Shown here: positions 60,397 to 64,000 of the stretch, one piece after another
Numbering within the stretch: the first letter of the stretch is position 1
Layout of the letters: every line of letters starts with the position of its first letter
Assembly: GCF_029168945.1 (NCBI RefSeq)
Contig: NC_083602.1
Coordinates: 30,739,323-30,803,322 of the forward strand
Reading direction: 5' to 3'
Origin: Cannabis sativa
Taxonomy: Eukaryota > Streptophyta > Magnoliopsida > Rosales > Cannabaceae
Length of the DNA stretch: 64,000 bases
Program-made: the position numbers and the translations under genes
The notes under the pieces: generated by a model
Seen by the model: only the letters and a program-made list of their open reading frames with translations
The model's database searches: none
What the model was told of the DNA's origin: nothing

Positions 60397-62183
60397 GTAC
60401 TAGATTTACTAACATGTATGTTGATTATAATTTTATAATCTAACACTCAATATGAATTTCCTAATACGATGAAATAAACACATCCTTATAATGATGGTAG
60501 CAGAATATTAATGACTCATTCCATTCAGTTCTCTAGCCCTTGATTCCTTTCTGTAGCATAGCATTATCAAGATCTGAACCTAGATCTTCTCTCCTTCAGT
60601 TTGGTTAACCACAGTCTTCCACACTATGCTAGGTATTGCTTTGACATGAGTGGACATACTCTCAATCACCATGAGCACAAAATTTTATGACGAAAACTCA
60701 AGAGGAATTTGAAAATTACAATAGAAAATAAGAGGTTAGCGATTAATTCAGTTTGTCAGATAAGAGAGAGAGTCATCTATGAATCAAACCCTTAATGTTC
60801 TGTTTATAGGGATTTATTAAGTTTAGGTTTAGAGCTTAATGGGCTAATTAAAAAGATCCAATGGCTTAGAATTCATCATCATGACCGAACCCCTAGTAAA
60901 GCCCATGAGTTAGAATTTTGCCATTATTTTGCTCTAGTTATTTAAATACTAATTCTATCTGTTTAAATAATTATCAAATAAAATTACTATTTGAATATAT
61001 ATTAATTAGACCCTCAATGGTCTCTTAATTAATAAATACCTTGAATTCTCTTTTATTCTCAATTAATCCCTTCCTTAGTGAAAATTCACAAACAATACAT
61101 AGCCTTATTTCAAATTCTAATTGATTAATTAAAACTAATTAACTGAGACTACAAAATAATATTATCCTAGTTAGTATGGAGACCATGGTCCTATGTAATC
61201 AAGCTTACAATAAATAGATTTGAAATTTACCAAGTAAATTTCCTAACTTATTAATTCCTCCTAACTCTACTATAGATTTGGAATTGAAATCTTAATTACA
61301 TAGAACACACTATTACCAAAAATAGATGTGATTTGAATTACCCATTGTTTCAATCCAAATAGTCAAAGATCCTCTATAGATGATCCACATCGAATATGTA
61401 CAAATTTACCGTTCTACCCTTCAATATATTTAATCTTAAAATACTTATCCACATGTAAATGATATTTTAGTAAACTAATATAATTACTAAAATGAGGCCT
61501 CAATCATTTATCTCTATTAAGCCAAGCTCGAAGGAAATCATCATTTTACTTCTATGCATTTATAGAAGCTATAGATTCTATATCTATGATTAGCGCTCCC
61601 ACTCAATTGATCTACTATGTTTCCAAGATGTAAGTATTGAGTCGATCCAATTAGTTAGCTTTAACAAATAACTCTAAGAACATAAATAACACAGTTGAGA
61701 TCGAACCTAATCATATTAGGATTAAGATCTATTAATCTAATATCAACTAAGTGATATTGACTTAGATAGATATAACGGTAAATTTATGATATCTTATCCA
61801 ATATCAATATCGGTCCAGTCCAATGTATACTCTATACATCCGATCCTAGCATACTTTGTCAATGTCCTGGAAAGGACATAACACTTATCCAAGGTGTAAG
61901 TAAGCTTTATTGTTGATTATCATGTCAGTGTAAATCTAGTGTACTGAAAAATCATGGGACAAAAACTTTGAAACATACAATCATGATTATATTCCACCGT
62001 GTTGACAACACTATAATCATGAATAACTATATGTTCTGGATTTAATATAATTTATACATTAAACATATAATCATGAAAGTAATCATGTGAACCATGCAAA
62101 ATTAAAATAATTTATGATCTTTTATTAATTAGTAAATCTGATTATATTAAAATGGGTTTTATTTAGGGCATAAAATCCCAACA
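60397..62183 (-). repeat. Diverged copia-family LTR, minus strand
   Basis: This matches the LTRs of region 1 along its length but with much lower identity, including GGTCCAGTCCAATGTATACTC near 61813 in relatives' order. It ends AAATCCCAACA at 62183, followed by the purine-tract complement. Its left terminus is worn and the first few LTR bases cannot be recognised. Confidence 0.75.
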
Positions 62184-63200
62184 AACTCCCACTTGCACTA
62201 ATATTGTCTCAACACCTTGATGTCCAGATCAAGTGTAACATGTAATATTATTTATGTAATAGGATCTGACAAGTTGTATTCAATACAAACTTTCTCCACC
62301 ATTACATCTCCTTATTCACAAAATTCTTGATATTGTGAAATTCCTTTCTATATGTTTACTCCTCTTGGGATACTAGATTCTTTACTATTTGGCAATTATA
62401 TCTGTGTTAGTCAGGAAGTAACACTAGTCGTTAATCCATGACTGGAATAATGCCAAAAGTTTTATAGAACTTTTCATAGGCTGAATAATTATATATTAGC
62501 CTTCCTGGCCACTTTAACATTCAGTCTCACTAGTAGAGTTAGAGACTTCAAATTGGTTTTTACACTTCTCAAAAATTCATTGCCTTAGCTCCAAAGTAAG
62601 CACCATCTCATAATTAGACTTTCTAGCATTCACGTAAGTCTAAAAACCTTATTCGGTGTAGTCTAAGAGTATTAAAATACCACCCTTATCAACTAACATA
62701 TTGTTCCTCTTTTGATCTTAAGATTTATTTGATTATCATCCAATATTCCTTTTCTAGATTTAACTCATACTTACTCACTACTCCCACTCAACAGTAAGTG
62801 TGTGGTCTAATGCATACTAAAATATACATGAGACCTCTCATTGTTGGTGCTTAGGGAATTCTTTTCATGACTTTTATCTTTTCTAGAATAGTTGAAACTG
62901 TTCCTTAGATAAATTAAATCTATGTCTAGGAGCCAAAAGGCTTCCTTTAAAATTAGCCATAAAAAATGCTCCAGCATCTTGCTAAAGAAATTTTCTTACA
63001 CCAAAGTAAGAAAATTACTAGATATACCACATGCCACAGGTTTGGATAATCTCAAACCTACTATACTAGGACCGTAAAGTTTTATTAAGTCCATTGAATA
63101 GACTTATTATCAAAATTTCTATGCTTGTCCTTGTAATAAAAAACTTTTAGTTTCTCCATACAAATGGTATTAACCATAGATCTGGAGCATCTCAATTAAG
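62184..63200 (-). pseudogene. Fossil pol of the diverged copia copy
   Basis: Minus-strand internal sequence following the purine tract. It aligns in order with the pol fossils of elements 1 and 2 and, on the opposite strand, with 21200-22230. For example, CTCCCACTCAACAG near 62784 corresponds to the RNase H block. No open frame. Confidence 0.6.
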
Positions 63201-63609
63201 ATGCTTGCGTAGATCAAGTTGTATACGGTTTAAGTGTTCACAAAGATCGGGGATGCGCCACCTTTCATTCTTTTGGTCGTAATTGCTAATCGACCTTGTT
63301 GCAAAAAAACATTCAGATTGATAACGCTGGGAGTTACTCATGCTCTCCTATTCATCGTGATAATGGTGACATGTATCTTCCCCACTCTGTGTTTGCTTTT
63401 CATGTGCATAAGTTCTGGTCAATCTACACTAACCAGGAGTCCTTGACCTCGACCTAGTCGGACCATTTCTTGATCTTATTTCTTAGGGTTCCTGTCGAAT
63501 AGGCATTCATCTTTGAAAGAGTTTTGACACACATTCCCCACTCAAGTAGGTATATGTGCTATCTTTGTCATTTTAGTTTGGTCTCCGCGAGTGTCTTGGT
63601 GGATTCCCT
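63201..63609. other. Unassigned 400-bp segment
   Basis: This segment is less AT-rich than its neighbours and shows no similarity I can recognise to the copia family. The short frame at 63234-63446 has no recognisable domain. It may be flanking or captured sequence between two insertions. Confidence 0.4.
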
Positions 63610-64000
63610 TGTTGGTTTTTATGCCCTAAATAAAACTCCATTTCAATGTAATTCGATTTATTCAATATCAAGAAAGAAACAAAAGTATTTTTCATTCACT
63701 TGTATGTTTTGGTTCATGTTATCAATTGCTTGTCTATTTGATTTATAAATTCATCTGAAACCCTTTTCACATACTTGATCCTGTTTATTGTGTTGTCAAC
63801 ACAGTGGAAAGTAAACATGACTATGTGAATAAAGATTCCAAGATTTATCAGAACACGAGGTTTTACTGATATGATAATCTACAACAGAGTTTACTTGCAT
63901 TTGGTAAAATGCTATGTTCTTTCCAAAGCATTGGTTAAAGTAAAGCTTGGGTTGGGTGCATGGAGAATGCATCGGAAGGGACCGATATTGAACTTTGACA
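63610..64000 (+). mobile_element. Start of a plus-strand copia-family LTR
   Basis: TGTTGGTTTTTATGCCCTAA is the family's LTR start. The following 390 bases track the region-1 LTRs (compare 22248-22640), including GGAAGGGACCGATATTGAACTTTGA at the window edge. It is truncated by the end of the window. Confidence 0.8.

Overview
This window is nuclear DNA from a flowering plant, most likely a eudicot. The evidence is a plant-type GDP-mannose 3,5-epimerase gene with GT-AG introns, abundant Ty1/copia LTR elements primed by initiator tRNA-Met, plant L1-type LINEs with a C-terminal RNase H, and many small MITEs on a very AT-rich background. The species cannot be fixed from sequence alone. About three quarters of the window is transposable-element sequence.

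Region 1 (1-34213) is a nest of LTR retrotransposons, mostly one Ty1/copia family with LTRs of about 1.9 kb, a leader of about 3.5 kb, a small gag and a badly decayed pol. An old plus-strand member (the 'outer' element) runs from its 5' LTR (799-3604) to its 3' LTR (22248-34213, interrupted). Element 1 (6863-19166, minus, TSD CATTG) sits in its leader. Element 2 (22909-33007, minus, TSD GGCTA) sits in its 3' LTR. Element X (ending at 798) lies in its 5' LTR, as does a 1.23-kb gypsy-like solo LTR (1262-2492, TSD GTAAT). Element 1 also carries a 2.3-kb solo LTR (9569-11882, TSD CTATG). Element 2 keeps an uninterrupted gag ORF and LTRs that differ at about 1% of sites, so it is young.

Region 2 (34214-46662) starts with the broken 3' part of a LINE that hosts the outer element. 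After AT-rich DNA with a 273-bp Helitron-like element come two oppositely oriented copies of a Mutator-like MITE. One holds a hAT MITE with a perfect 8-bp TSD. Between them is a complete 5.4-kb LINE (40314-45762) with a 17-bp target duplication and an intact 1358-residue ORF2.

Region 3 (about 47.7-56.1 kb) is the genic island. The GDP-mannose 3,5-epimerase gene (ascorbate and cell-wall precursor synthesis) is on the plus strand with a 5'-UTR intron and six coding exons. A four-exon EF-hand-like protein gene on the minus strand faces it tail to tail. As I recall, the same two gene families are neighbours in Arabidopsis (AT5G28840 and AT5G28830), so this may be conserved microsynteny.

Region 4 (56.6-64 kb) is again repetitive: LINE tails, three MITEs, LTR-derived sequence with a (CT)n tract of about 100 bp, a gypsy-type gag start, and another decayed copy of the copia family, with a further plus-strand LTR running off the end.
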